49,614 bases of DNA from CAWUIO01 sp963922455. GTDB lineage: Bacteria > Bacteroidota > Bacteroidia > Cytophagales > Microscillaceae. Position numbers and translations under genes: made by a program. The DNA is taken from NCBI GenBank assembly GCA_963922455.1, contig CAWUIO010000042.1, positions 1-49,614 on the forward strand. Direction: 5' to 3'. A model generated the notes under the pieces. It was not told where the DNA came from and did no database searches. It was given only the letters and a program-made list of their open reading frames with translations. Position 1 is the first letter of the stretch. Every line of letters starts with the position of its first letter. Positions 26,493-35,785 of this stretch are shown in pieces.

Positions 26493-27011
26493 CTACTCAA
26501 AATCACGGTACATCAAGCTAGGCTGTACACCCGAGTTGTTTTGATACTTGCCACTCTGATACTCCTTGTACTCTCCCACAATGGTATGGTAGTAGATCTG
26601 ACAAATTTCTACTCCGGCATAAATGCGGACCGGTTGCACACAAAATATCTCCAAAGTCCAAAAACCTTTGAAGCCCACATCTCCAAAACCAGCCGTTACG
26701 TGCACAAATAGCCCTAACCTCCCCACCGAAGACCGCCCCTCTAGCATAGGCACTAGATTATCTGTCTGCGTATATTCAATCGTTCGCCCTAAATACAAAC
26801 GGTTTGGCTCTAGCAATAAACCCTCTTCTGGAATTCGCATCTCCTTCGTAGGGTTAGGGGTTTTCATATCCAAGACTGGCGTATCGTAGACCAGTAAATC
26901 AGCGTGGAGACGTAGATTATAACTATTGGGGTTTAATTGTTCGGCCCGAAAAGGATCAATAAATATCTCCTTGCCCATTCGCTTCTCAATTTCTTTTCCG
27001 GACAGTATCAT
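26493..27011 (-). CDS. dcd: dCTP deaminase
   Basis: 172 residues in the dUTPase/dCTP deaminase trimeric fold. Key motifs: N-terminal MILSGKEIEKRM, LNPNSYNLRLH, the nucleotide-binding EGRSSVGRLGLFVHVTAG, and FKGFWTLEI with the Glu expected to activate water. It converts dCTP to dUTP for dTMP synthesis. The C-terminus (GKYQNNSGVQPSLMYRDF) fits the lid that closes over the triphosphate. It is monocistronic, since repeat E lies downstream. Confidence 0.95.
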   Translation of the reverse strand: MILSGKEIEKRMGKEIFIDPFRAEQLNPNSYNLRLHADLLVYDTPVLDMKTPNPTKEMRIPEEGLLLEPNRLYLGRTIEYTQTDNLVPMLEGRSSVGRLGLFVHVTAGFGDVGFKGFWTLEIFCVQPVRIYAGVEICQIYYHTIVGEYKEYQSGKYQNNSGVQPSLMYRDFE

Positions 27012-27199
27012 AGGTTTTTACATAAATTTATTCTAACTCCGCCAATTTACTCTTTTTTTGGCGCCTTGCCTATCCTCATGCCTAAGAAATGAGTATAATA
27101 ATAATATTTGCCAAGATACGAATTGGCAAAATTTTAGCTAATTTTATTCGTTACCCTTTATAGGGACTAACGGATTTATTGTCCGAATTTTCTTCAAGC

Positions 27200-29344
27200 A
27201 TGCAAATAAACGCTCTTCACCGGAGCACAGATTTAAGGCCTCTGCCATACATTTGTGTCTCTTTCTTGCAAGTACTCCTTGCTATTACCTACCTCTCTTG
27301 CGGAGTCTGGGCCCAACATTACCCGGAAACTGCTCAAATTCCACATTTTGATACCCTTCATGGGGAGATTTTACCCGATCCCTACCACTGGTTGCGCGAC
27401 CGGGAAAGTGATCTTGTTCAAGAACACCTGCTTCGGGAAAACAAATATACCCTCAAAAAAACCCGCCATTCCAAAGGACTCCAAAAACATCTTTATAATG
27501 AGTTTATAAGCCGAATCCTAGAAACCGACCTTACAGTCCCGTATTACGAAAGAGGGTATTGGTATTACGAACGCTATGAAGCCGGCATGGACTATGAGAT
27601 TCTCTGCCGTAAGAAAGAAAGCCTAGATGCCCCCGAAGAAGTCATGCTGGATGTCAACCAAATGGCTGCTTTGTATGACTACTATTCTTTAGAAGATTTT
27701 TTGGTAAGTCCCAGCAATCAGTTTTTGGGTTTTTTGGTCGATTTACAAGGCAGCAATCAAACCGAACTCTTTTTTAAAGACATCACCACCGATGTAGTCT
27801 TACCCTACAGTGTCCCTCAAACCGCTATGATGGCTTGGCTAGGTGATTTTGTGGTAGTCTACTGTAAAATGGATAGCCTCAACCGTAGTTACCAAGTTTG
27901 GCGTCATAATATTGGCGAAGATCCCAAAGCCGACCAATTGCTCTATGAAGAGAAAGATCCCGCGTTTTCGGTCAACTTATACGCCAACAAATCAGAAGAG
28001 TATATCTTCTTGGAGACTACGAGTAGTACAAGCAATGAAGTCCACTACCTCCACGTGGATAGTTTGGATAGCCCTTTCCAGCTCTTTCGGGCACGCGAGC
28101 CCAATCACCTGTATTATTTAGATTACTTTAAAGACCACTTTTTCATCTTTTCTAACCTGGATGCGATCAACTTTAAGGTGCTCAAAACTCCAGTGGGGCA
28201 AACGGAGGGGCAAAATTGGAAGGAAATCATTCCCCACCGAGAAGAGGTGTTGTTGGAAGAGTTTGAGCTCTTCGAGGATTACTTTGTGATTCTTGAAAAA
28301 AACCGAGGAGTACCCGAACTACGCATCCAGCCTTGGGGAGAAGAACCCTATTATATTCAATTTGAAGATGCCAATTATACGCTCTACTTAGAAGAAAACC
28401 CCGACTTTAAGAGTCACGCGCTCCGCTTTTCATACGAATCCTTCACAGTTCCTTATACCGTGTATACCTATGACATGAAGGAAAGAACCCGGACCATCAT
28501 AAAGCAAGACTCTATCCCCGATGCCTATAATCCTGACTTATACCACAGCGAACGAGTTTTTGTCCCGGCTCGGGATGGAGCCGAAATCCCGGTGACCCTC
28601 GTGTACAGAAAAGATCTGAAACGTCCCGAAGGCAACCCGCTTTTACAAGAAGCCTATGGAGCCTATGGTGTGGGTTTTGATATTTACTTCAACCCAGGAA
28701 TCCCCAGCCTTTTGGATAGAGGAGTCGTATATGCTGTAGCCCACGTACGAGGAGGAAATGAACTGGGCCGCCAGTGGTATGAAGCGGGCCGTATGCTGAA
28801 TAAGCGCAATTCATTTTACGACTTTATTGATTGCTCAGAATACCTTATTGATAAAAAATACACCCAGAAAAAAGATATTATCGCCTACGGGGCCAGTGCC
28901 GGAGGACTTATTATGGGAGTAGTTGCCAATGAATGTCCTGAATTATACCGTGCCATCGTCTTAGACGTACCCTTTGTCGACCTGATCAACACCATGTCAG
29001 ACCCCACACTCCCCCTCACTACCTCAGAATACGAAGAGTGGGGCAATCCGGGTAAGCCCGAACATTTTCGCTACATGCGCACCTACTCTCCCTATGAAAA
29101 TGTAAAAGCCCAGGACTATCCCCCCATGCTCTTTATCAGCTCCCGTTTCGATTTTAATGTGGGCTTTTGGGAGCCTACCAAGCTCGTAGCCCGCTTGCGG
29201 GATAAAAAAACCGATGAAAACCCTATCCTACTCGCCGTCGATATGTATGCCGGTCACTCGGGGGCATCGGGCCGTTACGACCAGTGGAAAGAGCTGGCCT
29301 TCCTCTATGCTTATGTTTTAAATACCTTTGGTATTCGGAAGTAA
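27200..29344 (+). CDS. Oligopeptidase B-like prolyl oligopeptidase family peptidase (S9A)
   Basis: 714 residues from ATG 27200 (the longer frame starts at a TTG). An N-terminal hydrophobic segment (ICVSFLQVLLAITYLSCGVWAQ) predicts export, whereas enterobacterial oligopeptidase B is cytoplasmic. After it comes the family start (DPYHWLRDRES), a propeller domain (about 75-430), then the alpha/beta hydrolase domain with Ser566 (YGASAGGLIMG), Asp651 (SSRFDFNVGFWEP) and His686 (YAGHSGASGRYDQ). The WEP...KLVARLR and GHSGASGR stretches are closer to oligopeptidase B (cuts after Lys/Arg) than to prolyl oligopeptidase. Substrate specificity is inferred. Confidence 0.93.
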   Translation: MQINALHRSTDLRPLPYICVSFLQVLLAITYLSCGVWAQHYPETAQIPHFDTLHGEILPDPYHWLRDRESDLVQEHLLRENKYTLKKTRHSKGLQKHLYNEFISRILETDLTVPYYERGYWYYERYEAGMDYEILCRKKESLDAPEEVMLDVNQMAALYDYYSLEDFLVSPSNQFLGFLVDLQGSNQTELFFKDITTDVVLPYSVPQTAMMAWLGDFVVVYCKMDSLNRSYQVWRHNIGEDPKADQLLYEEKDPAFSVNLYANKSEEYIFLETTSSTSNEVHYLHVDSLDSPFQLFRAREPNHLYYLDYFKDHFFIFSNLDAINFKVLKTPVGQTEGQNWKEIIPHREEVLLEEFELFEDYFVILEKNRGVPELRIQPWGEEPYYIQFEDANYTLYLEENPDFKSHALRFSYESFTVPYTVYTYDMKERTRTIIKQDSIPDAYNPDLYHSERVFVPARDGAEIPVTLVYRKDLKRPEGNPLLQEAYGAYGVGFDIYFNPGIPSLLDRGVVYAVAHVRGGNELGRQWYEAGRMLNKRNSFYDFIDCSEYLIDKKYTQKKDIIAYGASAGGLIMGVVANECPELYRAIVLDVPFVDLINTMSDPTLPLTTSEYEEWGNPGKPEHFRYMRTYSPYENVKAQDYPPMLFISSRFDFNVGFWEPTKLVARLRDKKTDENPILLAVDMYAGHSGASGRYDQWKELAFLYAYVLNTFGIRK

Positions 29345-29657
29345 TTTGTTGGAGGGAGGTTTCTTGATAGGCTTTTTAATACGCAAGGATAAGAGATGAT
29401 CAAATATAATCCGGTGTGATTGCCGAAAGTTATGATTTTGTGAAAGCCATCAAGAAAATAGTGCATATTATACCTTCTGCGCCTAGCCCAAAATAGTTTT
29501 GACTCCTCTCATAGTTGTTTTCATTTTGTGCTTTTAATAGCTTTATCCCATTTTGACAGTCCTAAGTCGGAATTATACCTTTCTAATGCGGTTCAGATGC
29601 TTCTAATTTGCCTAAGCAAATACGTAAGGTTTACACAATTCTTAAAACGTAAAGAAC
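29345..29657 (+). promoter_or_regulatory. Intergenic region with candidate promoter of the SnoaL-like gene
   Basis: TTTTG (29551-29555), a 20-base spacer and TACCTTTC (29576-29583) match the Bacteroidota -33/-7 pattern with one mismatch and would give a leader of about 70 bases. No gene, repeat or terminator is recognisable in 29345-29550. Confidence 0.45.
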
Positions 29658-30440
29658 ATGGGTCAAAAATTAGATAACGCTATAGGTCTCTACATGGAAG
29701 GTATCCGAGACGGGAAAGCCGAAGCAGCTCTCGATAAATATCTTGGGAACCGCTACACACAACATTCTACGGGTGTAGCCGACGGTAAAGAAGGTTTTCT
29801 TGAGTTCTTTATTCCCTTCCTAGAACGAAATCCGGTACGAGATATTAAAATTGTACGAGCCATTGAAGACGGATCTTATGTCTTTTTGCAAGCTCATCAA
29901 AGCCTCAACAATGGCCAATTTTATTATGTGACTGGTGACTTTTTTGACACCGATGAGCAAGATCACATTGTAGAACACTGGGATGCCATCCAAGAAGAAG
30001 TACGCGAAACAGCTTCTGGGCGCTCGATGGTGGATGGCCTTAGCGAGATAGAAGACGAAGAGAAAACTGAAGAAAACCGCCAATTAATCACCCGCTTCTT
30101 TCAAGATGTCTTGATAGGTGGTCAATTTGACAAACTCACGGACTATGTTTCAAGTGAACAATATGAGCAACACAGCCCCAGCGTGGAAGACGGTATTGCC
30201 GGTTTGCAAAAGTATATGCAAGAACTAGCCCATAAAGAGGGTGTATTCTCTTATGTAAAAGCCCATAAAATACTGGTGCAAGGGAATTTTGCGGCTGCCT
30301 TAAGCCACGTTACATGGAGCGAAGCGGACTGGTGCTTTGTGGATATTTTCCGTATGAAAGACGGCAAAATTGTGGAACACTGGGACGTTCAGGAAAAAAT
30401 TGGCCCCCAGGAGACATGGAATAATTCTGGTAAGTTTTAG
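29658..30440 (+). CDS. Tandem SnoaL-like (NTF2-fold) protein
   Basis: 260 residues made of two SnoaL-like domains (about 1-118 and 135-250) joined by an acidic linker (SEIEDEEKTEENRQ). The halves align: YTQHSTGVADGKEGFLEFF with YEQHSPSVEDGIAGLQKYM, and HIVEHWDAIQE with KIVEHWDVQEK. Single-domain relatives in Bacteroidota are annotated as predicted SnoaL-like aldol condensation-catalysing enzymes, usually without proof. There is no signal peptide. The fused duplication may give an intramolecular dimer of a fold that normally dimerises. Confidence 0.88.
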   Translation: MGQKLDNAIGLYMEGIRDGKAEAALDKYLGNRYTQHSTGVADGKEGFLEFFIPFLERNPVRDIKIVRAIEDGSYVFLQAHQSLNNGQFYYVTGDFFDTDEQDHIVEHWDAIQEEVRETASGRSMVDGLSEIEDEEKTEENRQLITRFFQDVLIGGQFDKLTDYVSSEQYEQHSPSVEDGIAGLQKYMQELAHKEGVFSYVKAHKILVQGNFAAALSHVTWSEADWCFVDIFRMKDGKIVEHWDVQEKIGPQETWNNSGKF

Positions 30441-30467
30441 CCGTAAGCAGGCTCACAGGAAGAAGCG

Positions 30468-30682
30468 ATGGCTATTTTTTTTACTACCATTACCAAAATT
30501 CTGGTCGATCCGGCTTAGCAAAAACAGGGAATTGGCTCCAAATTAATGGAATTAGCCTTCCAAGCTTCACCCAGCACTTTGTCATTTGGTGTTCAGGCAG
30601 GGAAAAGAGCCATTTTTTCCAAAAACTTGGCTTTGAAAAAGAGCTAGATAGCTACCAAAAGAAAAAAGATAGAAATGGCTGA
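30468..30682 (+). pseudogene. Decayed GNAT acetyltransferase fragment, copy 1
   Basis: Reading from ATG 30468 gives TKILVDPA, an in-frame TAG at 30516-30518, then QKQGIGSKLMELAF, the acetyl-CoA binding motif A of GNAT enzymes (Q/R-x-x-G-x-G/A). The frame then shifts at the T6 run 30613-30618, after which FFQKLGFEKELDSYQKKK, a typical GNAT C-terminus, is readable. One nonsense mutation, one frameshift and a missing N-terminal half show that it is dead. Its last readable codon and TGA overlap the first bases of repeat F. Confidence 0.8.
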
Positions 30683-30806
30683 GGGATAGAGCGGCCTGTC
30701 TGAGCTCGTGGGGGCCTGCGCGGAAAGGCAGCGAGTAGCGAAAGCCCGACCCGCGCCAAGCAACTTATCAATCGGATGCCTTTTTTTCATGGCGCGGGGA
30801 AGCCCC
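30676..30806 (+). repeat. Dispersed hairpin repeat, copy F
   Basis: Forward copy beginning TGGCTGAGGGATAGAGCGG. Core GGCAGCGAGTAGCGAAAGCC, terminal hairpin CCCGCGCC (30750-30757) / GGCGCGGG (30791-30798), then GAAGCCCC. The first 75 bases are almost identical to copy G, yet the terminal stem is different from G's. It sits between two copies of a GNAT C-terminal coding fragment. Confidence 0.95.
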
Positions 30807-30846
30807 TGGAGAATCACCTTGCTCTTTGTCCTATGGGGTTTCAGCT

Positions 30847-30924
30847 AGAAATGAGCCTTTTCCAAAACTTAGCTTTGAGAGAGGACTTGATTCTTATCAA
30901 AAGAAAAAGAAATGGAATAGGTGA
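30847..30924 (+). pseudogene. Decayed GNAT C-terminal fragment, copy 2
   Basis: The frame PFPKLSFERGLDSYQKKKKW, ending at TGA 30922-30924, aligns with the C-terminus of copy 1 (FFQKLGFEKELDSYQKKK), and the DNA aligns as well (GAAATGAGCC..., CCAAAACTTAGCTTTGA). Only about 78 bases survive. Together with copy 1 it indicates a former tandem gene pair or a partial duplication across repeat F. Confidence 0.65.
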
Positions 30925-30957
30925 AACTTGAAGCTTGTCGCTATCATCAACTTTTAA

Positions 30958-32322
30958 TTAATCAAAGCGGGTTACAACCACCCTTAAACTGATTTCAGGG
31001 TCTCTCCCTTTGCCATCGCCCAGTATTAAACGGTTCGAAGTATTAAAAAAATCATTCCCACTTAGAAGGAGCATAAGGGTATTATCGCTAAATTCGGTCT
31101 CATCTATGATATTTTGCACGTAAGTAGTCACATCAAACGTGTAAGCGGTGTTTTCTTGAAACTCTTCATCAAGCTCTAAAGTAGATAAGACAGGAAAACC
31201 ATTAAAATCTGATAGCTGTCCTAAGATTTCGTTATTGTCATTGCTCAGAAAAATATCCAAGGTCTGGGGCAAAGGGCTTTCTACTGGATAGGTGGCAGGA
31301 ATAGGGGCAATTCGTAATTCAGCATATTGGAAGTAAGTAAGCCCTGCCACTTCGGTCAAAAAATCCAGGGAAGGAAAGGCGATGCGGGTAGCCAAGCCCA
31401 AGCCTCCCGATAAAAAAGCTTCTCCCTCGGTTTCTTCACTCGAAATAATATCACCGGCTTGCAAGGCTTCCAATACAGTCCCTCCCCGATCCCATTGAAT
31501 TTGATTAAATTGCATTTCTGGCTGAAAAATGGGTAAATCGTAGTTTATCTCTTCTTGATCTTCTTCCTGCCGGTATTTCAGGCGGAGATATAAGGAAGCC
31601 TCTGAGATTTGTCCCGCTTCGCCTGCATCCAGGGAGCCGAATGGAACATTACAGGTAAAACCAAAGATTGCGCGTTCACTATCGCTTCCTGGGGCAAGCT
31701 TAATCCCCTTGAAAAAATCAGTAAATTTTTGAGCTGAACTAAACTCTTCCCCTTCGTTTTGTAAGGCCTCAAACCATTGCTCCCCTAAGCTATCCGATAG
31801 GGGTATTTCCAGTTCCTCTCCTTTGTTGGGGCGAGGGGCAAAGCTAAGGGAACCAATGGGCTGCGCTTTGCTGGCAATGGTACTCGTATTGTAAAAATCT
31901 GTGGCATCTTCTGGATATTCCAGATCTTCAGCCAGTTCATACACCCTAATACTTTGATTTAGACTTGTATCTCCTTGATAGTATTGATAATTCAAATGTA
32001 GAGTTAAGGAAACAAAACGGGCGTTTTTATCAGGAAAGTCACTGTATTGGGCAGGGGCCACCCTAAAATAGCTAGAAGCTGAGATTAGACCCAAGCGATC
32101 ATCGAGCCGCCGGCCAACCAAGGCTTGCCCAAAACCAGAGGTGGGGATCGAATCATAAAAATATGTGTATGTTTCTGTTTGAAAAGTATCCAGCAAAAAT
32201 GACTCAATAAAATTTGGGCTTATTACTTCATTCTCAAACTCAACCCCGTCTGAACAGGCTATTGCCAAAAAAATTATACCTGCCCATAAGAAAGGTAATC
32301 TTTGATGTCTGGATTGTATCAT
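30958..32322 (-). CDS. DUF4270 surface lipoprotein
   Basis: 454 residues. Signal peptide with lipobox IFLAIACSD (Cys23), followed by acidic residues that in Bacteroidota often act as a surface-export signal. The rest is beta-rich and matches the DUF4270 layout: an early TFQTETYTYFYDSIPTSG with ALVGRRLDDRLG, SLTLHLNYQYYQGD, NQSIRVYELAEDL, ending with TLMLLLSGNDFFNTSNRLI and PEISLRVVVTRF. Function is unknown. It is divergent from a Kelch lipoprotein gene with 266 bases between the two starts, so the two envelope lipoproteins may be co-regulated. Confidence 0.85.
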   Translation of the reverse strand: MIQSRHQRLPFLWAGIIFLAIACSDGVEFENEVISPNFIESFLLDTFQTETYTYFYDSIPTSGFGQALVGRRLDDRLGLISASSYFRVAPAQYSDFPDKNARFVSLTLHLNYQYYQGDTSLNQSIRVYELAEDLEYPEDATDFYNTSTIASKAQPIGSLSFAPRPNKGEELEIPLSDSLGEQWFEALQNEGEEFSSAQKFTDFFKGIKLAPGSDSERAIFGFTCNVPFGSLDAGEAGQISEASLYLRLKYRQEEDQEEINYDLPIFQPEMQFNQIQWDRGGTVLEALQAGDIISSEETEGEAFLSGGLGLATRIAFPSLDFLTEVAGLTYFQYAELRIAPIPATYPVESPLPQTLDIFLSNDNNEILGQLSDFNGFPVLSTLELDEEFQENTAYTFDVTTYVQNIIDETEFSDNTLMLLLSGNDFFNTSNRLILGDGKGRDPEISLRVVVTRFD

Positions 32323-32588
32323 AACTTCGGCTTTCTCATTTAGAAATATTGTTGCCTCAAAAGAAAGAGGCTTACTTCGGCTAGAAAAATGAACTAAGTA
32401 AAGACTGGCATTTCCTCGTTAGAATGCGGGTGAGTATCGGTAAGTGGAGGTTTAAGCAGGTTGGCGTGAATTACTTTTTCTTTTGTCGATAAAATGTAAA
32501 AGTCTAGCATGACAAAAGCGATGTCTACCGACTTGATTTGAAATACCTTGTTTAGGAGCTTATGTTTGTTCAAAAAATTAGGACAAAA

Positions 32589-33584
32589 ATGAATTATAGA
32601 AGCTTTAAGTTCCTTTTACTTGTAAGTGTTGGGCTTATATTTACTCATTGCGACAGTGATACGGTTGACCTAATTGGGAATTGGCAGGAGGTGTCCACCT
32701 TTAATGGGCGCCCCCGCAACAATGCAGTCTCGTTTGTAATTGATGATCAAGCTTACATTGCCACAGGATTTGATGGAGACGATTATTTGGCCGATGCTTG
32801 GAGGTACGATCCCTTGGTTGATTCTTGGTTTCGTCAGAGTGATTTTCCTGGAATACCCCGTACGGATGCGGTAGGCTTTGCTGTAAATGGTATTGGCTAT
32901 GTTGGAACGGGTTATGATGGGGAGGAAGATGAAGAATTGAATGATTTCTGGGCATTTAACCCGCAAACAGATACTTGGCAAAGGGTTGCCGACTTGCCTG
33001 GGATGGCACGCCGGGGGGCTGTTGCCTTTAGCTTGAATGGGAAGGGGTATATCGGTAGCGGTACAGGAGAAGATGGTGATTTAAAAGACTTTTGGGAATA
33101 TGACCCCCAGAGTGACTCTTGGCGGGAGGTGGCTGGTATTCGTGGAAGCAAGAGGGTTGGGGCTTTTGCTTTTACAATTGGGAACCGTGCCTATGTAGGG
33201 GGTGGGCGTAATAACGGGGTCTTTGAAGTGGATTTTTGGGAGTTTGACCCCTTGGAAGGCTCTCTTGGTACTTGGTTTGAAAAAGAAGATCTCGAGACAG
33301 ACGATTATAATATTAGTCGAGAAAGTACTGTAGCTATTAGCATTAATAGCCGGGGGTATATCCTTACTGGAAGCAACGGTAGTTCGCTTAGTGATGTTTG
33401 GGAATATGATCCCAGCACTGATTTGTGGAGTGAAAAAACCTCCTTTGATGGGGCTCCCCGTAGCGAAGCCGTTGGCTTTGCCATAGGCACAGTGGGGTAT
33501 ATCACCACGGGTCGTAACAGCTTACAACGTTTTGATGACTTGTGGTCGTTCTTTCCAGACGATCCAGATGATGATGATGATTAA
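32589..33584 (+). CDS. Kelch-repeat lipoprotein
   Basis: 331 residues from ATG 32589 (an ATG at 32562 is also possible but buries the signal). Lipobox GLIFTHC, then six Kelch blades of about 50 residues with the pattern R..AV.F...G..Y..TG....... D.W.YDP..D.W: for example NNAVSFVIDDQAYIATGFDG, RTDAVGFAVNGIGYVGTGYD and RSEAVGFAIGTVGYITTGRN. This would close as a six-blade propeller facing outside the cell. The C-terminus is a poly-Asp tail (PDDPDDDDD). It is 35 bases upstream of a LytS-type kinase on the same strand, which suggests an envelope sensor or target of that system. Confidence 0.92.
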   Translation: MNYRSFKFLLLVSVGLIFTHCDSDTVDLIGNWQEVSTFNGRPRNNAVSFVIDDQAYIATGFDGDDYLADAWRYDPLVDSWFRQSDFPGIPRTDAVGFAVNGIGYVGTGYDGEEDEELNDFWAFNPQTDTWQRVADLPGMARRGAVAFSLNGKGYIGSGTGEDGDLKDFWEYDPQSDSWREVAGIRGSKRVGAFAFTIGNRAYVGGGRNNGVFEVDFWEFDPLEGSLGTWFEKEDLETDDYNISRESTVAISINSRGYILTGSNGSSLSDVWEYDPSTDLWSEKTSFDGAPRSEAVGFAIGTVGYITTGRNSLQRFDDLWSFFPDDPDDDDD

Positions 33585-33619
33585 ATATATAGAACACTTT
33601 TAAATAACATTCCTAACTC

Positions 33620-34765
33620 ATGAATGCTTCGTACCTTATCAATAGTTTAAAAAGGCTCCCAAGCTTCTCCATTCGCCGAGGGTTTAGCCTTCATGAGCAT
33701 CATAAGTTGTGGTATCAAAAAACGATTCGGTTTAAAAAGCAAATCAGGATCCAGATATATTTGGTCCACACTATTATCATATTATTCTTTCTCAGTGCCC
33801 CGTTAATAGTAGGTCGTGATTTAGGCGACTCCCCATTAATTGTCTTAAAGCGTGGTTTTTTGGGGGGATATATATGCCTTGTATACATCATCAATGTTAG
33901 TGTCTTAACCCCTTATTTTCTAAAAAAGAAGGTGATTTGGATCTACTTCTCTCTGGCTAGTATTATACTTGTTTGCTCAGTCGTGATAAACCATGCGTTT
34001 ACGCGTTACTTACTTGCTACATATAGTCACTTAGATTATTCCCCCTTACCTTTTCCCCTTAGTAGCGACTTTGCTATCATCTTTCCGGTGCTCTTTGTGA
34101 TGGCATCGGGAACCAGTTTAGAATCTTTTTTTTATTTGCATTTGAAAGAACAGGAAAAGCAAATAATCGAGCGGGAAAAGATCCTGGCGGAGCTCTCTTT
34201 TCTTAAATCCCAAGTTAGTCCTCACTTTTTATTCAATACGCTTACCAATATTCACGCCTTAGCCTCAGACAAGTCTGACGATACCGAGGAAGCCATTTTA
34301 CAACTATCCCACATTTTACGCTACATGCTCTACGAATCTGACGTAAAGCGTATCTCTCTATTGAAAGAAATTGAGTACATCAAAAACTACATTAACTTAC
34401 AAATGCTCCGACTATCAAAGCGGCGTAACATTAAAATTTCCTTGGAAGTGGAGGGTTGTACGGATCAGGTTTTTATTGAGCCCATGTTATTTATCCCCTT
34501 TGTTGAGAATGCCTTCAAACATGGGGTGAGTTACCGTGAAGCATCCCTCATCCAAATAACCCTGAGGGTAAAAGAGGGCTTTTTACATTTCAAAATCTTA
34601 AATTATAAGCGAAACCAGGTAAGCAAAAACGGATACGATACTCCCGGTATTGGTCTTCAAAATGTAAAAAGGCGTTTAAATCTGCTTTATCCCGAACAAC
34701 ATGACTTATCTATTTGTGAGGCAAATGACATATTTACCGTAGAACTGACTTTACATCTAAAATGA
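33620..34765 (+). CDS. LytS-type membrane histidine kinase
   Basis: 381 residues. Four transmembrane segments (about 46-66, 78-98, 107-127, 148-168), then a short coiled coil (KEQEKQIIEREKILAEL), then the His_kinase domain with phosphoacceptor His202 in SQVSPHFLFNTLTN. The ATPase part has FVENAFKHG (N box) and GIGLQNVKRRL (G box). It has no large extracellular sensor domain, so the signal is probably sensed in or at the membrane or through a partner such as the Kelch lipoprotein. It overlaps the next gene by 4 bases (ATGA), so the two are translationally coupled. Confidence 0.95.
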   Translation: MNASYLINSLKRLPSFSIRRGFSLHEHHKLWYQKTIRFKKQIRIQIYLVHTIIILFFLSAPLIVGRDLGDSPLIVLKRGFLGGYICLVYIINVSVLTPYFLKKKVIWIYFSLASIILVCSVVINHAFTRYLLATYSHLDYSPLPFPLSSDFAIIFPVLFVMASGTSLESFFYLHLKEQEKQIIEREKILAELSFLKSQVSPHFLFNTLTNIHALASDKSDDTEEAILQLSHILRYMLYESDVKRISLLKEIEYIKNYINLQMLRLSKRRNIKISLEVEGCTDQVFIEPMLFIPFVENAFKHGVSYREASLIQITLRVKEGFLHFKILNYKRNQVSKNGYDTPGIGLQNVKRRLNLLYPEQHDLSICEANDIFTVELTLHLK

Positions 34766-35520
34766 ATAAGCTTAGCTGCGTAGCAATAGATGATGAGCCC
34801 TTGGTATTGCATATGATCCAAAAATATGCTGGCCAGGTCCCGTATTTGGATTTAATAGAAACTTTTGAAAGCGGTTTTGATGCCATCGAGTTGATCCAAT
34901 CTCAGCAAATAGATTTGCTACTCTTGGATATCAATATGCCCGACATTGACGGTATCCAGCTTTTAAAAAGCTTAAACCGGGTACCTATGGTTATTTTTAC
35001 TACCGCTCATAAAAAATATGCCTTAGAAGGTTACGAATTGGATATCGTTGATTATCTGTTAAAACCGTATAGGTTTGACCGTTTCTTAAAAGCCATTAAT
35101 AAGGCCCGGAGTATCAAATCGGCCCAACAATCTAATTATCCTTCTCCCTCCATTGAATTAGAGAATGGAAAGACTGAAGCCCCTAGACCAGATACATCTG
35201 CCTACCTATTCGTCAAATCAGAATATTATCTGATTAAAATAAATAACCAAGACATTGCTTACATTCAAGGCTTTAGCGACTATGTAAAAATCTATCAAAA
35301 AGGGGAACGTAAGGCTGTACTTAGTTTGCAGACTTTAAAAGCGATTGAAGAGAAACTCAGCCCTAATCAATTTATCCGGGTACACCGCTCTTATATTATC
35401 AATAAAAATCTTATTGAGCTTATCCGTAATAATAAGATACTCATTGAGGAGAAAGAAATCCCTATCGGAAAATACTACAGGGATAACTTTTACTCGAGAG
35501 TAGTTAATGGCCATTTGTAG
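34762..35520 (+). CDS. LytTR-family response regulator
   Basis: 252 residues. Receiver domain with D10/D11, phosphoacceptor Asp56 (LLLLDINMPDIDG) and Lys in LLKPYRFDRF. A linker of about 30 residues follows, then a LytTR DNA-binding domain (about 150-248): FVKSEYYLIKINNQDIAYIQ, LQTLKAIEEKL, FIRVHRSYIINKNLI, EIPIGKYYRDNF. It is the transcription factor partner of the overlapping LytS-type kinase. LytTR proteins bind paired imperfect direct repeats; I could not pick out a convincing pair upstream of 32589. Confidence 0.95.
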   Translation: MNKLSCVAIDDEPLVLHMIQKYAGQVPYLDLIETFESGFDAIELIQSQQIDLLLLDINMPDIDGIQLLKSLNRVPMVIFTTAHKKYALEGYELDIVDYLLKPYRFDRFLKAINKARSIKSAQQSNYPSPSIELENGKTEAPRPDTSAYLFVKSEYYLIKINNQDIAYIQGFSDYVKIYQKGERKAVLSLQTLKAIEEKLSPNQFIRVHRSYIINKNLIELIRNNKILIEEKEIPIGKYYRDNFYSRVVNGHL

Positions 35521-35785
35521 AGGACAAACCAGCCTCTAGCCCATTATGGCACATACAGCCCTCTCCACTCAATAGAAGCACAACTACCCCACATAAATGG
35601 TATCTTAGTGTATGACTTGTGACTGTAATACTTTAGCGGGTAAAGCCGTTTTGTAGGTAAGAGCCAATATGTATGTGCCTCCTTTTGGGCCTTGGCTGCC
35701 ATCTTGGTATTAGTGTCTCACGAAGACCCTCGCTAAGCAATGCTCCGCGGGAAGAAAAGCCAAAAAGCCCAGTCCGTGGGTTGTG
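35521..35785. other. Convergent intergenic region, no gene seen
   Basis: Directly at the LytTR stop, TAGAGG...CCTCTA could form a 6-bp hairpin, but no T-run follows. The rest up to repeat G has no supported gene. Frames called here on the minus strand are read through repeat G and are rejected. Confidence 0.4.

Noticed and set aside
26451..26711. 86-residue plus-strand frame
   Set aside because: Antisense to dcd, whose protein is clearly real.
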